From Rhizobacter sp. (lineage in GTDB: Bacteria > Pseudomonadota > Gammaproteobacteria > Burkholderiales > Burkholderiaceae), in assembly GCA_014379885.1 (NCBI GenBank), contig JACMKW010000234.1, positions 1-5,856 on the forward strand: DNA of 5,856 bases, given 5' to 3'. Both the position numbers and the translations under genes were made by a program. Within the stretch, counting starts at the first letter, position 1, and each line of letters starts with the position of its first letter. The notes under the pieces are model-generated. The model was given only the letters and a program-made list of their open reading frames with translations, had not been told where the DNA came from and did no database searches. Shown here in pieces: positions 4,970 to 5,856 of this stretch.

Positions 4970-5856
4970 TCAATCGGCCGGCAGCTTGTGTTCTTTGAAC
5001 AGTTCTCGCAGCTTGAGTTTCTGGATCTTGCCTGTCGCCGTATGAGGGATTTCGCTAACAAACGCCACGTCATCGGGGATCTGCCACTTGGCAATCCGCC
5101 CTTCGAAGAACGCCAGTATCTCTTCGCGGGTGAGCTGTGCGTCTGGCTTCTTGACGACGATGAGCAAAGGCCGCTCGTCCCATTTCGGATGGCGGCATGC
5201 GATTGCAGCCGCTTCGTGCACCGCGGGGTGCGCCATCGCAATGTTTTCGAGGTCGATAGAGCTGATCCATTCGCCACCCGACTTGATCACGTCCTTGCTG
5301 CGGTCGGTGATCTGCATGAAGCCATCGGCGTCGATGGTGGCCACGTCGCCGGTGGGGAACCAATCCTGGCCATTCACCTTCACCAGCGGTGACTCGCCAC
5401 GCTGAAAGTAGCTGCTGATGACCCAGGGGCCGCGCACCACCAGGTTGCCCGAGGCCTTGCCATCCCAAGGTAGCGGCTTGTCGTCGTCGTCGAGGATCTG
5501 CATGTCAACGCCATAGACCACACGCCCTTGCGTGGTGAGCAGGCGCTGCTGCTCTTCCTTGCTCGCACCGGCGTGCTTGTGCTTGAGCTTGGCCAAGGTG
5601 CCCAGCGGCGACATCTCGGTCATGCCCCAGGCGTGGATCACTTCCACGCCGAATTCTTCTTGCAGCGTGCGCATCATGGCGGGAGGGCAAGCCGAGCCGC
5701 CGATCACGGTGCGCTTGAAGGTGCTGAACTTCAGCTTGTTCTGCAGCACGTAGTTGATGAGACCCAGCCAGACCGTGGGCACGCCCGCGCTGAAGGTCAC
5801 CTTCTCGCTCTCGAAGAGTTCGTAGAGCGACTTGCCATCGAGGTGCGGCCCGGGCA
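4970..5856 (-). CDS. AMP-forming acyl-CoA synthetase (AlkK/DmdB-like), C-terminal part (cut by window edge)
   Basis: Adenylates a carboxylic acid with ATP and transfers it to coenzyme A in the cytoplasm. The last 294 residues are visible; the frame stays open to the window edge, so the N-terminal half with the P-loop-like motif is missing. Motifs, counted from the first visible codon: IGGSACPPAM at 51-60; HAWGMTEMSP at 74-83 (adenine-binding A5 motif); DWFPTGDVATID at 164-175 (A7, ribose-binding Asp170); ITDRSKDVIKSGGEWIS at 182-198 (A8 hinge); PHTATGKIQK at 270-279 with catalytic Lys276 (A10). KSGGEWISSIDLEN and HPKWDERPLL are characteristic of the group holding medium-chain AlkK and methylmercaptopropionate ligase DmdB, usually auto-annotated as long-chain fatty acid-CoA ligase. 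The acid used cannot be told. It precedes livK by 124 bases on the same strand and may share its pathway. Confidence 0.92.
   Translation of the reverse strand, partial: PGPHLDGKSLYELFESEKVTFSAGVPTVWLGLINYVLQNKLKFSTFKRTVIGGSACPPAMMRTLQEEFGVEVIHAWGMTEMSPLGTLAKLKHKHAGASKEEQQRLLTTQGRVVYGVDMQILDDDDKPLPWDGKASGNLVVRGPWVISSYFQRGESPLVKVNGQDWFPTGDVATIDADGFMQITDRSKDVIKSGGEWISSIDLENIAMAHPAVHEAAAIACRHPKWDERPLLIVVKKPDAQLTREEILAFFEGRIAKWQIPDDVAFVSEIPHTATGKIQKLKLRELFKEHKLPAD

Noticed and set aside
3529..4998. A 489-codon plus-strand open frame antisense to livK
   Set aside because: It starts inside the livK terminator, has no ribosome binding site, runs through the signal peptide and the upstream gap, and its composition is that of a mirror frame in GC-rich DNA. 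livK on the other strand has a clear fold, signal peptide and strong ribosome binding site.
1..5856. tRNA or rRNA genes, CRISPR arrays, insertion sequences, phage genes or toxin-antitoxin pairs
   Set aside because: I saw no transposase-like frames, no regularly spaced repeats and no cloverleaf or rRNA-like sequence; nearly all of the window is accounted for by the ligase and liv genes.

Overview
The window is a GC-rich (roughly 60% by eye) bacterial chromosome segment with every supported gene on the minus strand. Codon use, protein style (LivG ending its P-loop domain with an LTYAEQ-type signature, LivH beginning MEFFTISLLNG) and a repeat-like intergenic sequence resemble Burkholderiales, most likely Comamonadaceae or a close relative. 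That placement rests on remembered family resemblance, not on a search.

Read in the direction of transcription (from high to low coordinates), the layout is as follows. 5856-4970: the C-terminal part of an acyl-CoA synthetase of the AlkK/DmdB-like AMP-forming class, cut by the window edge. 4969-4846: a 124-base gap. 4845-3598: a periplasmic substrate-binding protein (LivK type). 3597-3271: a gap with two strong hairpins just after livK, the second a convincing intrinsic terminator, followed by a leader with no clear promoter. 3270-2326: permease LivH. 2321-1026: permease LivM with an extended membrane C-terminus. 1029-235: ATPase LivG, overlapping livM by ATGA. 234-151: a short gap holding a repeat-like, hairpin-forming sequence. 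150-1: the N-terminus of the second ATPase LivF, cut by the other window edge.

Together livKHMGF encode one complete HAAT (branched-chain amino acid type) ABC importer: LivK captures ligand in the periplasm, LivH and LivM form the channel, LivG and LivF hydrolyse ATP. The neighbouring acyl-CoA synthetase suggests, but does not prove, that the imported compound may be a carboxylic acid activated to a CoA thioester rather than an amino acid. The terminator after livK fits the usual need for more binding protein than membrane complex.

No new system is evident; the locus is an ordinary catabolic or nutrient-uptake operon. The most interesting observation is in the two ATPases: LivF has Arg in place of the Walker A Lys, and LivG has a degenerate signature motif (LTYAEQ). 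In a LivG-LivF heterodimer these two motifs face each other, so one of the two composite ATP sites is predicted to be degenerate while the other keeps a canonical Walker A, Walker B and H-loop.
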